Below are positions 25,504-33,837 of a stretch of DNA of 64,000 nucleotides, one piece after another. The position numbers were made by a program, and so were the translations under genes. The notes beneath the pieces were generated by a model. The model saw nothing but the letters and a program-made list of their open reading frames with translations. It was not told the DNA's origin and ran no database searches. How positions within the stretch are numbered: the stretch's first letter is position 1; each line of letters begins with the position of its first letter. The stretch lies in NCBI RefSeq assembly GCF_008830225.1, contig NZ_WAIE01000003.1, positions 62,001 to 126,000 on the forward strand, given 5' to 3'. The DNA is from Pseudodesulfovibrio senegalensis. GTDB lineage: Bacteria; Desulfobacterota; Desulfovibrionia; Desulfovibrionales; Desulfovibrionaceae.

Positions 25504-26403
25504 CTATCCCCTGTTGGTCACATACACCCCGGCAATGACCACGCAGCCGCCCGTGAGCAGTGAAATGTCCGGGGTTTCGCCGAGCATGAGGCAGGCGAAT
25601 ATGATGGCGAAGACCGGCACCAGGTTGATGAAGATGCCGGAGCGTGCCGGGCCGATGACGTTGATGGCCTTGTAGTACCACGCATAGCCCAGCACCGTGG
25701 CCAGCACGGAAAGGAACAGTATGCACAGCCAGTCCTGCATGCTGGCCTTGGCCATGTCCGCGATCAGGCCGTAGTGCAGGGCCGGGAAGAACAGGAACGC
25801 GGAGCCGAACACGCAGGCCCACATGACCGCCACCGTGGGCTTGAAATGCCGCATGGCGGCGCGCCCGCCCAGCGAATAGGCGGTCCATGAGGCCACGCAC
25901 CCGAGGATGAGCAGGTCGCCGCCGTGCACGCCGTCCTTGAGCAGGGCCATGGGATCGCCGTGGGAAAGCACCACGGCCACGCCGCAGAGCGAAAGCAGGG
26001 TGCCCAGCAAGCGCTTGGGGCCGAACGGCTCACGGTAGATCAGGGCCGAGCACACCGCGATGCATACCGGGATGCAGGCCACGATCAGTGCGGCCCGGCT
26101 GGCCGGAACCGTCTGCAATCCCGTGAAAAAGAAGTAGCTGTATAAAAAGATGCCCGTGGCCCCGAGAAAGGCCGCGTGCATGGCCTGGCGCAGGCTCAGG
26201 CGCGGCAGCCCGTGCTCCGAGCGCATGACCATGAACACAAGGCAGAGCGCGGATATGGAAAAGCGCAGGAACGAGGACGACATGGGGCCGATGTGGTTGG
26301 CGATCATGCGTCCGGCGATCCATGTGCCGCCCCACAGGGCCACGGTCAGCACCAGCAGCAGGTAGATCATGGCCGAGGCGGGGTTGTCGTGTCGCTGGCT
26401 CAT
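25504..26403 (-). CDS. EamA/DMT-family membrane transporter
   Basis: 299 residues, ten hydrophobic spans in two repeats of five, each carrying an EamA-type pattern (LWGGTWIAGRMIANHIGP early in repeat one; SWTAYSLGGRAAMRHFKP early in repeat two). DMT exporters typically move amino acids or small metabolites out of the cell. The start overlaps the stop of the cyclase-family gene by ATGA, so the two are co-translated, which suggests that the exporter and the hydrolase concern related compounds (inference). Confidence 0.88.
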   Translation of the reverse strand: MSQRHDNPASAMIYLLLVLTVALWGGTWIAGRMIANHIGPMSSSFLRFSISALCLVFMVMRSEHGLPRLSLRQAMHAAFLGATGIFLYSYFFFTGLQTVPASRAALIVACIPVCIAVCSALIYREPFGPKRLLGTLLSLCGVAVVLSHGDPMALLKDGVHGGDLLILGCVASWTAYSLGGRAAMRHFKPTVAVMWACVFGSAFLFFPALHYGLIADMAKASMQDWLCILFLSVLATVLGYAWYYKAINVIGPARSGIFINLVPVFAIIFACLMLGETPDISLLTGGCVVIAGVYVTNRG

Positions 26404-27080
26404 GAAGGCGCGTCCGCAAAGGGGAAGTGGTCTTCCGGGCTGTCTTGCAGCAGGCCCACGGCCCGGCAGGGCGCGCCGTCCGCACCGGCAATGTTCAGGG
26501 GCAGGCAGGAAAAGGTGAACGGTTCCTCGGGCAACGCATCAAGGTTGCACAGGTTTTCCACCACCACCATGCCCGCGCGGAACAGGGACAGGTGCGCTTC
26601 GGTCGCGTTCAGCCCGTCGGGCGAGGGTGTGTCCATGCCCATGCCGCGCAGGTCCAGCCCGGTGAGCAGCCGTGCGGCCGTGCGCGTGAGTTCGGGCCAG
26701 TCCTTCCAGTATGCGGGGGTGTTCCAGTGGCGGTCCCACCCGGTACGCAGCAGCAGGAAATCCAGTCCGCCCGTCTCCGTGACCAGCGCGGATGCCTCGG
26801 CCAGTTCCTCGGCCCCGAGGTATTGCCCGGCCGCGCTCACGTCGAGCACTGCGGCCCGGCCCACGAAATGGGCGGCGTCGAACCAGTCCACGCCCGGCCC
26901 GTCCGAAAGCATGTGCAGGGGCGCATCCATGTGCGTTCCCGCGTGCGCGCCCAGGTTCAGGTGCGTGGCGGAAAAGCCGTGTTCCTCATGGGTGCGGGGA
27001 CGGGTGATCAGTGCGGGATCGTCCCCGGGATACACGGGCATGTCCGGTTCGAGCCGGTGGCTGAGATCAATGACCTTCAT
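26400..27080 (-). CDS. cyclase-family metal-dependent hydrolase (kynurenine formamidase-like)
   Basis: 226 residues. MKVIDLSHRLEPDMPVYPGD at the N-terminus and the metal-binding HAGTHMDAPLH (about 45-55) are the hallmarks of the cyclase/KynB family (PF04199). Members hydrolyse N-formylkynurenine or related amides and esters using a dinuclear metal site. No other kynurenine-pathway gene is visible, so the substrate is open. It lies first in a two-gene unit with the EamA transporter. Confidence 0.87.
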   Translation of the reverse strand: MKVIDLSHRLEPDMPVYPGDDPALITRPRTHEEHGFSATHLNLGAHAGTHMDAPLHMLSDGPGVDWFDAAHFVGRAAVLDVSAAGQYLGAEELAEASALVTETGGLDFLLLRTGWDRHWNTPAYWKDWPELTRTAARLLTGLDLRGMGMDTPSPDGLNATEAHLSLFRAGMVVVENLCNLDALPEEPFTFSCLPLNIAGADGAPCRAVGLLQDSPEDHFPFADAPS

Positions 27081-27129
27081 GGCTGGGTTCTCCTTGGAAC
27101 CGCGAAAGTACGTACTGGCCCACCGACCG

Positions 27130-28182
27130 TCAAGACGTGAACATCAGGGCGTTGGGCCGCTCGGTGGTTTGCTTGTCCGGGGTTAGATTTTCGCGCGCGT
27201 TTTCGCGCATGTGGTCCATGGTGGCGCCGCGGATCAGCGGACCCTGCAACCGCAGGCCAAAGGCGTGGTTGGCCGCAATGTAGACCGCGATCTTCTTGTA
27301 GAGCTTCACGGCCCGGATCGGGTCCGGATAGCGCGTTTCAAGCTCGTCCATGAGCCGCAGGGCGTAGTGGAGGTAGTCTGCGGGCAGCCCCGGCTCGCTT
27401 CCGGTCATGTGCGCGTATATCCATGGCCGGGCAATGGCCATGCGTCCCATGGCAATGCCCGCGCACCCGGTTTCCTCGAACATGCGCAGGGCGTCGGCCG
27501 GGGTGCACACGTTGCCGTTGCCGATCACCGGGATGGAAACGGCCCCGGTCACCAGCCGGATGTGGTCCCACACGGGCGGGCGCGAACGTTTGTCCGGGGC
27601 CACGCGGGGATGAAATACCAACGCGTCCGCACCGGCCTGTTCCAGCCGTTGGGCCATGGCCACGGCCGGTGCCGGGTCCGTGCTCCAGCCCGTGCGGAAT
27701 TTCACGGTCACGGGAATGGATACGGAATCGCGCACGGCCCGCACGACCGCCTCGGCCCGGTCCGGGTCGCGCAAGAGGTCTGCGCCGCGCCCCTTGCCGC
27801 AGATGCCGGAAACCGAACAGCCCATGTTGATGTCCACGCCGAAGAATCCTTCGCGCTGCACCCGTTGGGCAGCGGCCGTGAATTCCTCGGGCTGCGCGCC
27901 CACCAGTTGGCAGCTGAGCCGGGGCAGTTCGTCCCGCGTGAACGTGAACACCGGGGACGTGGCCGGGTTTTCCGAGGGCAGGGCCAGCGCGCTGCACATT
28001 TCGGAAACCATGAGTCCGCACCCGCCGTACTCTTCCAGAACGGCGCGAAAGGCCACGTGCCCCAGCCCGAGCATGGGCGCGAGCCAGAGCCTGTTGCGCG
28101 TTTCGCGGTTGCCCACGGCCAGGGGGCGGTTGGCCAGCGCGCGCAGCCGGGCCAGTTGTGCGGCGTCAAGAGCGGTTTCCAT
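27130..28182 (-). CDS. tRNA-dihydrouridine synthase (Dus family)
   Basis: 350 residues from METALDAAQL. TIM-barrel features include LWLAPMLGLGHVAFRAVL (about 31-48), the catalytic-Cys loop INMGCSVSGICGKGRGADLL (about 119-138), PVTVKFRTGW, and the phosphate-binding IPVIGNGNVCTPADA and GCAGIAMGRMA segments. Dus enzymes reduce uridines in tRNA with FMN. An upstream ATG at 28266 would add 28 residues and has GGAAGG nine bases away; the shorter start is preferred because the extra residues have no family counterpart. It borders the second phage block and is transcribed away from it. Confidence 0.88.
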   Translation of the reverse strand: METALDAAQLARLRALANRPLAVGNRETRNRLWLAPMLGLGHVAFRAVLEEYGGCGLMVSEMCSALALPSENPATSPVFTFTRDELPRLSCQLVGAQPEEFTAAAQRVQREGFFGVDINMGCSVSGICGKGRGADLLRDPDRAEAVVRAVRDSVSIPVTVKFRTGWSTDPAPAVAMAQRLEQAGADALVFHPRVAPDKRSRPPVWDHIRLVTGAVSIPVIGNGNVCTPADALRMFEETGCAGIAMGRMAIARPWIYAHMTGSEPGLPADYLHYALRLMDELETRYPDPIRAVKLYKKIAVYIAANHAFGLRLQGPLIRGATMDHMRENARENLTPDKQTTERPNALMFTS

Positions 28183-28236
28183 GGCAGCAGCGGATACCGT
28201 TTTTGCGCTGTGCCGTCCAGTGCGGCGCGGCGTATC

Positions 28237-28248
28237 CCTGTCAACAGG
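28237..28248. repeat. second copy of the inverted repeat CCTGTCAACAGG
   Basis: Identical to 6019-6030, here 120 bases before the first gene of the tail block. Both copies are followed within 15 bases by TTTGTTTCC. If the dus gene uses its upstream start, this copy would be coding. Confidence 0.35.
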
Positions 28249-28367
28249 AGTTTGTTTCCCGGTCATGTCCTTTTGCCTTCCATTCGGTTCCGCACCCCGG
28301 AACCGGGGGTAGTCTGGTTGCCATTGCAGGGCGCACCCCTGCCGGAACCACAAGGCAAGGAGACCTC

Positions 28368-30455
28368 ATGAGCATAGCCACACCACCCCTGACCAGCTTC
28401 ACGGCCGGGGAACTCAGTCCGCGTCTGGAAGGCCGGGTCGATTTGGCCAAATATTTCAACGGCTGCCGCACGCTGCTCAATTTTCATGTGCATCCGCACG
28501 GCGGCATTTCGCGGCGCTGCGGATTCCGGTTCGTGGGTCACGCCATGGACCACGACGCTCCGGGGCTGCTGATTCCCTTTGAATTCAACCCGGACCAGAC
28601 CTACATCCTTGAATTCGGAGAGCAGGACGGAACCCCGAAAATGTGCGTGTTCGCAGACCATGGGTTGGTGCAGGGTGCGGACGACCGTCCCTTTGAGCTG
28701 GACGTGCCCTATGCGGCATCGGAGCTGGAACGGCTGCGCTACGTGCAGTCCAACGACGTGCTGGTGCTGGTGCACAAGGACCATCCGCCGCGCACCCTGA
28801 CCCGGCGCGGTCATGCGCAATGGGAACTTGCGGAAATGGAATTTCTGGGCAGGCCCGAGGCGTGGGGAGAAGGCAACTATCCTTCCTGCTGCTGTTTTTT
28901 CGAGCAGCGGTTGGTGCTGGCCGCCACCCCGGAGCAGCCCGGAACCATCTGGTTCTCGCGCACCGGGCATATGCATGATTTCCGGCTGCGCACCTGCGAG
29001 GCGCCCATGGAGGCATGGCGGGACCGGGTGGTCAGCGGCACCGGAACCGGGGCGTACGCGGAAAAGTTCACGGTGCGCGCGGGCGGGCTGTTCGATGCGG
29101 GCAGCGGCGTGCGCGGCAGGTCCACGGACGGCGGCGATTGCTATTACCGCTACAGGGGCGGGCGCATTTATGCGCCGGACAGCGCCAACATGGAGGTGAC
29201 CTTTGTGGAAACGCCGGGCAGCACGGCCCGGTACATCGAGACCGTGCACGGGCCGGACGGCCTGTTGCGCGAGGAGTTCTGGGAGCTGGTCATGCCCGGG
29301 GACCGCATTGTTTCCGAGGCCGGGCAGGAGCCGCTGGACGACGACGCCATGGAGATCACCCTTGCCGGACGCGAGGGCAACAATATCGAATTTCTGGTGC
29401 CGCGCGCCCGGTTGTGGGTGGGCACTTCGGGCGGGGAATGGACCGTCGGCAGTTCGGATTCGGGCGTGCTGACCCCGTCCTGCGTCAAGGCGGACCATCA
29501 GGGCTCGTGCGGGTCGCAGGGTGCGCGTCCCGAGACCGTGGGCTGCGAGGCCCTGTTCATCCAGCGTTCCGGATCCAAGGTGCGCGGCATGGGCTACCGC
29601 GACGAATCCGACGCCTATGCCTCCCGCGACCTGACATTGCTTTCCGAGCACATTGCCGGGCCGGGGCTCACGCAGCTGGCCTATGCGCAGGAACCGGACT
29701 CCGTTGTCTACGCCCTGCGCAAGGACGGGGCGCTGGCCTGCCTGACCATGGAGCCGGACGAGGATGTGGTGGCGTGGTCCCGGCTGCAGACGGACGGGCA
29801 GATCACGGCCATCGCCTGCGTGCATCACGGGCCCTCGCGCCGCGACGAACTGTGGGTGCTGGTGCGGCGTGAACGCGCCGGGCAAAGCGTGTGCAACGTG
29901 GAATATCTGGAGGCGCGCACGGATATGGGCGCGGCATCCGCCTTTTTTGTGGACAGCGGCCTGACCCATGCGGGTGAACCCGTGCGAACCCTGTGCGGGC
30001 TGGACCATCTGGCCGGGCGGGTGGTGACCGTGCTCGCGGACGGGGCCGTGCATCCCGAGGTGACCGTGGATACGGACGGTTCCATCACGCTGGAGCGCGA
30101 GGCCTCCGTGATCCACGCGGGCCTGCCTTTCGAGTCCGTGGTCCAGCCCATGCGGCTGGAAGCGGGCAGCAACCGGGGCACGGCCCAGACCAAACGCAAA
30201 CGCATCGTGCGCGTGGCCGTACGCTTTCACGACACGCTGGGCGGCGGCATCGGCCCTGCGCCGGACAATCTGGAGCCCGTGTATTTTCGCTCGCCCGCAG
30301 ACCGCATGGACAACCCGCCCGAACTCTGGGCCGGAGACAAGCGGGTGCTGTTTCCCAAGGGCTGGAACCGTGACGGCGTGCTCACCGTGGTGCAGCGGCA
30401 ACCCCTGCCCATGACCGTGCTCATGATCGTGCCCGAAGTCGTGGTCAACGAATAA
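28368..30455 (+). CDS. large podoviral tail (tube/hub-like) protein
   Basis: 695 residues. The N-terminus (PPLTSFTAGELSPRLEGRVD, then LAKYFNGCRTL and GGISRRCGFRFVGHA) is the family signature of large podoviral tail proteins: F..GElsprl.GR.Dl.kY..gc....N......G...rR.G..fv. These proteins form the tail nozzle or tube and play the part of T7 gp12. The remainder is beta-rich with many short strands, fitting a beta-propeller-like body. AAGGAG precedes the ATG. It is the first gene of block two, and would follow the scaffold gene directly if the intervening 18 kb were removed. Confidence 0.85.
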   Translation: MSIATPPLTSFTAGELSPRLEGRVDLAKYFNGCRTLLNFHVHPHGGISRRCGFRFVGHAMDHDAPGLLIPFEFNPDQTYILEFGEQDGTPKMCVFADHGLVQGADDRPFELDVPYAASELERLRYVQSNDVLVLVHKDHPPRTLTRRGHAQWELAEMEFLGRPEAWGEGNYPSCCCFFEQRLVLAATPEQPGTIWFSRTGHMHDFRLRTCEAPMEAWRDRVVSGTGTGAYAEKFTVRAGGLFDAGSGVRGRSTDGGDCYYRYRGGRIYAPDSANMEVTFVETPGSTARYIETVHGPDGLLREEFWELVMPGDRIVSEAGQEPLDDDAMEITLAGREGNNIEFLVPRARLWVGTSGGEWTVGSSDSGVLTPSCVKADHQGSCGSQGARPETVGCEALFIQRSGSKVRGMGYRDESDAYASRDLTLLSEHIAGPGLTQLAYAQEPDSVVYALRKDGALACLTMEPDEDVVAWSRLQTDGQITAIACVHHGPSRRDELWVLVRRERAGQSVCNVEYLEARTDMGAASAFFVDSGLTHAGEPVRTLCGLDHLAGRVVTVLADGAVHPEVTVDTDGSITLEREASVIHAGLPFESVVQPMRLEAGSNRGTAQTKRKRIVRVAVRFHDTLGGGIGPAPDNLEPVYFRSPADRMDNPPELWAGDKRVLFPKGWNRDGVLTVVQRQPLPMTVLMIVPEVVVNE

Positions 30456-30470
30456 TCACAGGAGGAACAC

Positions 30471-30881
30471 ATGGGAGGAACTTTTCAGACAGGCGATCTG
30501 GCCGGGCTACTTGATTCGGCCATAAAAGCGGACAACAGGCGCAGGGAGCGGGAAGCGTCCGACGCGCTCAGCGGGCAGACACAGAATTACCGTGAACAGG
30601 ACCGCGAGCAGCAGGAAAAGAGGCAGGCGTCCGAACAGGCGCGGCAGGACCTTCGGGACCGGGCCACGCAACGGTCGCGTTCAGGCGGCTCCGGGCTGAC
30701 CATGAGCGGTTCTCTGTTGCTGGGCAATGCCGCACGCGCCGCACGGGACAGGGCCGCGGAATCTGCCGCGTATGAACAGGAAGATCAAAACCCAGATGCG
30801 CGGACCGAACAACGGACCGCACCGCGCACCAGCCTGCTGGCCCGGGGCGCGGCAACCTACGGAAACAGGAGGATTTCATGA
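30471..30881 (+). CDS. charged coiled-coil phage protein
   Basis: 136 residues, with AGGAGG upstream. Residues 20-70 are a highly charged helix (NRRREREASDALSGQTQNYR, then REQDREQQEKRQASEQARQD). A Gly-rich hinge with GGSGLTMSGSLLLGNAARAA (about 73-92) follows, and the tail is polar. It resembles the 97-residue protein of block one in its MGG start, charged helix and GGSG motif. It may be an internal virion or ejection protein, but no motif proves this. Its stop overlaps the fibre gene by ATGA. Confidence 0.6.
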   Translation: MGGTFQTGDLAGLLDSAIKADNRRREREASDALSGQTQNYREQDREQQEKRQASEQARQDLRDRATQRSRSGGSGLTMSGSLLLGNAARAARDRAAESAAYEQEDQNPDARTEQRTAPRTSLLARGAATYGNRRIS

Positions 30882-31807
30882 CCGTATCATCCACCCAGAA
30901 CCGGGTAGAATACGTGGGCAACGGCTCCACGGCCGGGTTCGCCGTGCCGTTCATGTTCACGCGCGACAGCGACCTGCTGGTGGTGCTTCGCGATCGTTCG
31001 GGCGTGGAAACCGTGCAACAGCAGGGCACCGGGTACACGCTTTCGGGCGCGGGGCAGCAGAATGGCGGAGTGTGCACCATGGCGTCGGCCCCGCTGGCCG
31101 GGGAGCGTTTGGTCATCAAGCGCGAGCCGTCCATGGTGCAGGAGACCGACTATCTGGAAAACGACGCGTTTCCGGCCCAGAGCCACGAGGCCGCGCTGGA
31201 CCTGCTGACCATGATCTGCCAGTCGCTTTCCGAGCGGCTGGACCGCACGGTGTCCCTGCGCCTGTCGTCGGCCGTGACCGGGGTGGAAGTGCCCGACCCC
31301 CAGCCCGGGCGCGTGCTGGCATGGAATGAAAACGGCGACAACCTCGCCAACCGGGAACTGGCGGCCCAAGGACTGCTGGCCCTGCCGCTGGCTGTTTCGC
31401 AGGGCGGCACCGGGGAGCAGACGCCCGGCGCGGCATTGGCCGCATTGGGCGGCGAACCCGCGGATCCGGATATCCTCAAGGCGGATCGGGCGGGCCAGTC
31501 CCTGCTGGTCAGCGTGGCCGAACCGTATGTGGCAGTGCAGGACGCGGTCGTTCCCGAGGTCGACCTGAACGCACGCGGCCGTTTCGTGTGGACCCTTGAA
31601 CAGGACCGCATGTTTCCCTTGCTGGTGCCGCAGGAGCAGGGGGAATGGCATTTCAATATCTATACGCAGGGGCACGCCCTCACTCTGGACCCTGGCTATG
31701 CGGGCAGAACCGTGGGCGAGCCGGAAGCGGGCGCGGACATGCACCGGCTGGCATTGGTGCATGACGGTGTTTCCGCCACCCTGTGCGTGGACAACCGGGG
31801 GGTGTGA
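30878..31807 (+). CDS. T7-type tail-fibre protein (N-terminal adaptor)
   Basis: 309 residues. The opening TQNRVEYVGNGSTAGFAVPF followed by MFTRDSDLLVVLRD (about 6-40) is the classic N-terminal domain of T7 gp17-like fibres, which docks to the tail: f.y.gnG.t..F.vpF.f....dl.V. A coiled stretch (about 105-130, QSHEAALDLLTMICQSLSER) and a beta-rich C-terminal part follow. The start overlaps the preceding stop by ATGA and the next gene begins three bases after its stop. Likely a short fibre or adaptor that carries the SPRY protein that follows (inference). Confidence 0.82.
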   Translation: MTVSSTQNRVEYVGNGSTAGFAVPFMFTRDSDLLVVLRDRSGVETVQQQGTGYTLSGAGQQNGGVCTMASAPLAGERLVIKREPSMVQETDYLENDAFPAQSHEAALDLLTMICQSLSERLDRTVSLRLSSAVTGVEVPDPQPGRVLAWNENGDNLANRELAAQGLLALPLAVSQGGTGEQTPGAALAALGGEPADPDILKADRAGQSLLVSVAEPYVAVQDAVVPEVDLNARGRFVWTLEQDRMFPLLVPQEQGEWHFNIYTQGHALTLDPGYAGRTVGEPEAGADMHRLALVHDGVSATLCVDNRGV

Positions 31808-31809
31808 GC

Positions 31810-33294
31810 ATGGGCCTGACACCCAGAAAAAGCGGCGGGCAGTGCGCCAGACCGGCGCCCATAGCGGTTTCCGCGCTGGTGGAGTCCATGACGTGCCCGG
31901 CCGATGCTGCGCCGGGATCGGCTGGCGGCACGGTTTCGGTCTGGTTCAAGCCTGCGGGAACGCCGGGCGGCGTGCTCACAGACCAGACCCGCTGGCACCA
32001 CATGCACATGCAGGGCACGGCCGCAGCCATGGGCGTGACCCTGAACGGCGCGTTTCACGACACGCTGGATGTGAGCGGGGCGAACACCTATGCCGACGTG
32101 TTGGTCGAAGTGCTGACCCGGTGCGCGGGCAGCGCCAAAGGCTATCTGGCCCAACTGCACGTGCTGCATGACCAGATGCTCGGGCCGGGCTGGTTCGGGC
32201 GTACCATCAAGGGACAGTGGGTTCCCAGGAGAGTGGGTGCGGCCCGCAACTTTGCGCCGGACCCGGATTTTGCCGAGTCGGCCGCGGCCGGAGGATGGGT
32301 ATTCATTCGCGGCACGTCGCTCGTTTCCGGGGGCGTGGATTTTTCCACGGGGGAACCATGGGCGGCCGTGCAGAGAAACGCATCGCAGGACTTCATGCAC
32401 GAGGACCGCAGGTTGCTGATTTGCGTTACGGTGGGTTCGCAATCGTGCGGCACGCTGCGGTGCTTTACCTACCCCTTCAACACGGACGGCAGCGTGGAGG
32501 AGAATGTGGGCCGGCCTGTTACGGGTCCCGGCCATTACCGGGACGTGGTGTTCACGGATGCAAATTCGGTCAATGCGGGCATCCAGATCATCAGTCATCC
32601 GTGTGATGCGTTGCTCACGCGGCTGGATATTCTGGACATGGATTCCGGGCCTGCCTATGGGCCGGGGTCGTCGCGTTTGCTTTTTTCGGACGCGGCCGCA
32701 TTGGGGACGGACGATTCCGGCAACAACGGCCATTGGACCCTGAGCGGGGGCGAACAAAGTCTGGACACGCCCACCAACAATCTGTGCGTGCTCAACCCGG
32801 CGGACAAAAGCCCGAACCTGACCCTGTCGTGCGGCAATCGCTCGGCCATGGGCACGGATTGGGCCTCGGTGCGCGCCGCCGCGCACCTGCCGCCGGATGG
32901 CCGTGCGTATTGGGAAGCGACAAGCGCGGGGTCGCAGCACGTCTACGGCATTGCCACGTCTGCCGCGCCGCTGGACAGTTTCGTGGGGTCGGACGGGTTC
33001 GGGTACGGCATCAAGCCCTATGCGGCCAAGTTGTACCACAACGGCGTGGGCACGGACTTTTCCATATCCGGGTACGCCCCGGGAAATACGCTCGGTTTTC
33101 TGTGGGACGGGCCTTCGGGAACGCTGAGCGTGATTCATGAAAATGCCGAGGTCGGTGTCATGGCGCAGGGGCTGGTCGGAACCTGGTATCCGGCGCACTC
33201 CTGCAGCAGCACGGCCGATGTCGACTACAACTTCGGGGCAACCCCGTTTGTCTATGACCTTCCCCAAGGGGCCATGCCCCTGAAACAAGCATGA
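31810..33294 (+). CDS. SPRY/concanavalin-fold receptor-binding tail protein
   Basis: 494 residues; the ATG at 31810 begins just after the fibre stop. Residues 1-125 have lectin-like jelly-roll features (GGTVSVWFKPAGTPGGVLT, then QTRWHHMHMQGTAAAMGVTL). Residues about 330-480 form a SPRY-like domain: GRAYWEATSAGSQHVYGIA, then GFGYGIKPYAAKLYHNG, GNTLGFLWDGPSGTLSVIHE and a final WYPAHSCSSTADVDYNFG. These two glycan/protein-binding folds at the tail tip point to a receptor-binding protein. No variable repeat or reverse transcriptase is present, so it is not a diversity-generating element. Confidence 0.75.
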   Translation: MGLTPRKSGGQCARPAPIAVSALVESMTCPADAAPGSAGGTVSVWFKPAGTPGGVLTDQTRWHHMHMQGTAAAMGVTLNGAFHDTLDVSGANTYADVLVEVLTRCAGSAKGYLAQLHVLHDQMLGPGWFGRTIKGQWVPRRVGAARNFAPDPDFAESAAAGGWVFIRGTSLVSGGVDFSTGEPWAAVQRNASQDFMHEDRRLLICVTVGSQSCGTLRCFTYPFNTDGSVEENVGRPVTGPGHYRDVVFTDANSVNAGIQIISHPCDALLTRLDILDMDSGPAYGPGSSRLLFSDAAALGTDDSGNNGHWTLSGGEQSLDTPTNNLCVLNPADKSPNLTLSCGNRSAMGTDWASVRAAAHLPPDGRAYWEATSAGSQHVYGIATSAAPLDSFVGSDGFGYGIKPYAAKLYHNGVGTDFSISGYAPGNTLGFLWDGPSGTLSVIHENAEVGVMAQGLVGTWYPAHSCSSTADVDYNFGATPFVYDLPQGAMPLKQA

Positions 33295-33305
33295 GGAGCA
33301 CGATA

Positions 33306-33788
33306 ATGCAGCAGGAAATGAACGTTGATTCGTATTGGACTCTGCCCGGCGTGGATGGAACCCGCCCCTGCCTGCCGGACGAGCAGGTGGAGGGCCAGCC
33401 CATCCCCTGCACATGGGCCGGGCTTGGCCCGGACCGGGCGCGTGAACTGGGCGCGGTGTTGCACAGGCGCGAACGCCTGCCGAAATATCATGTCATTCCC
33501 GAGGGCGTGGACCCGTGGACGGTCGAAGAGCGGGACAGGGTCTGCCTGCATCGGTTGGACCGGGAACAACTTGTTCACGATGCAAAGGCCGAGGAAAGGG
33601 AACTGGCCCGGAACGCCCGCATTCGCAGGGACCGGCTGCTGGCCCAAAGCGACTGGACCCAGATGCCGGACGCGCCGTTGGGCGATGCCGCGCGCGCCTT
33701 GTGGGCCGAGTATCGCCAGATGCTTCGTGATGTGCCCGTGCAGGATGGTTTTCCGCAGCGGATCGCATGGCCGGAAATGGTGTCGTAA
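33306..33788 (+). CDS. phage tail-assembly chaperone-like protein
   Basis: 160 residues from the ATG at 33306, which has GAGGAG upstream. The C-terminal pattern RDRLLAQSDWTQMPDAPLGD (about 106-125), then AEYRQMLRDVP, then PQRIAWPEM is the signature of the phage tail assembly chaperone domain (PF16778), small proteins found beside fibre genes that help fold or attach them. The first half is charged and helical. It is the last gene of block two and is followed by a terminator at 33799-33826. Confidence 0.8.
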   Translation: MQQEMNVDSYWTLPGVDGTRPCLPDEQVEGQPIPCTWAGLGPDRARELGAVLHRRERLPKYHVIPEGVDPWTVEERDRVCLHRLDREQLVHDAKAEERELARNARIRRDRLLAQSDWTQMPDAPLGDAARALWAEYRQMLRDVPVQDGFPQRIAWPEMVS

Positions 33789-33798
33789 AAGGCGACGC

Positions 33799-33826
33799 AG
33801 GCCGGGGCATGCCCTCGGCCTTTCTT
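33799..33826 (+). terminator. terminator after the tail block
   Basis: Arms AGGCCG (33799-33804) and CGGCCT (33816-33821) with an inner GGGC/GCCC pairing, then TTCTTG. It closes the second phage block before a convergent host gene. Confidence 0.6.
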
Positions 33827-33837
33827 GCCAAAGGGGG

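Noticed and set aside
31810-33294. Possible diversity-generating variable region in the receptor-binding gene
   Set aside because: No template repeat and no reverse transcriptase in the window.
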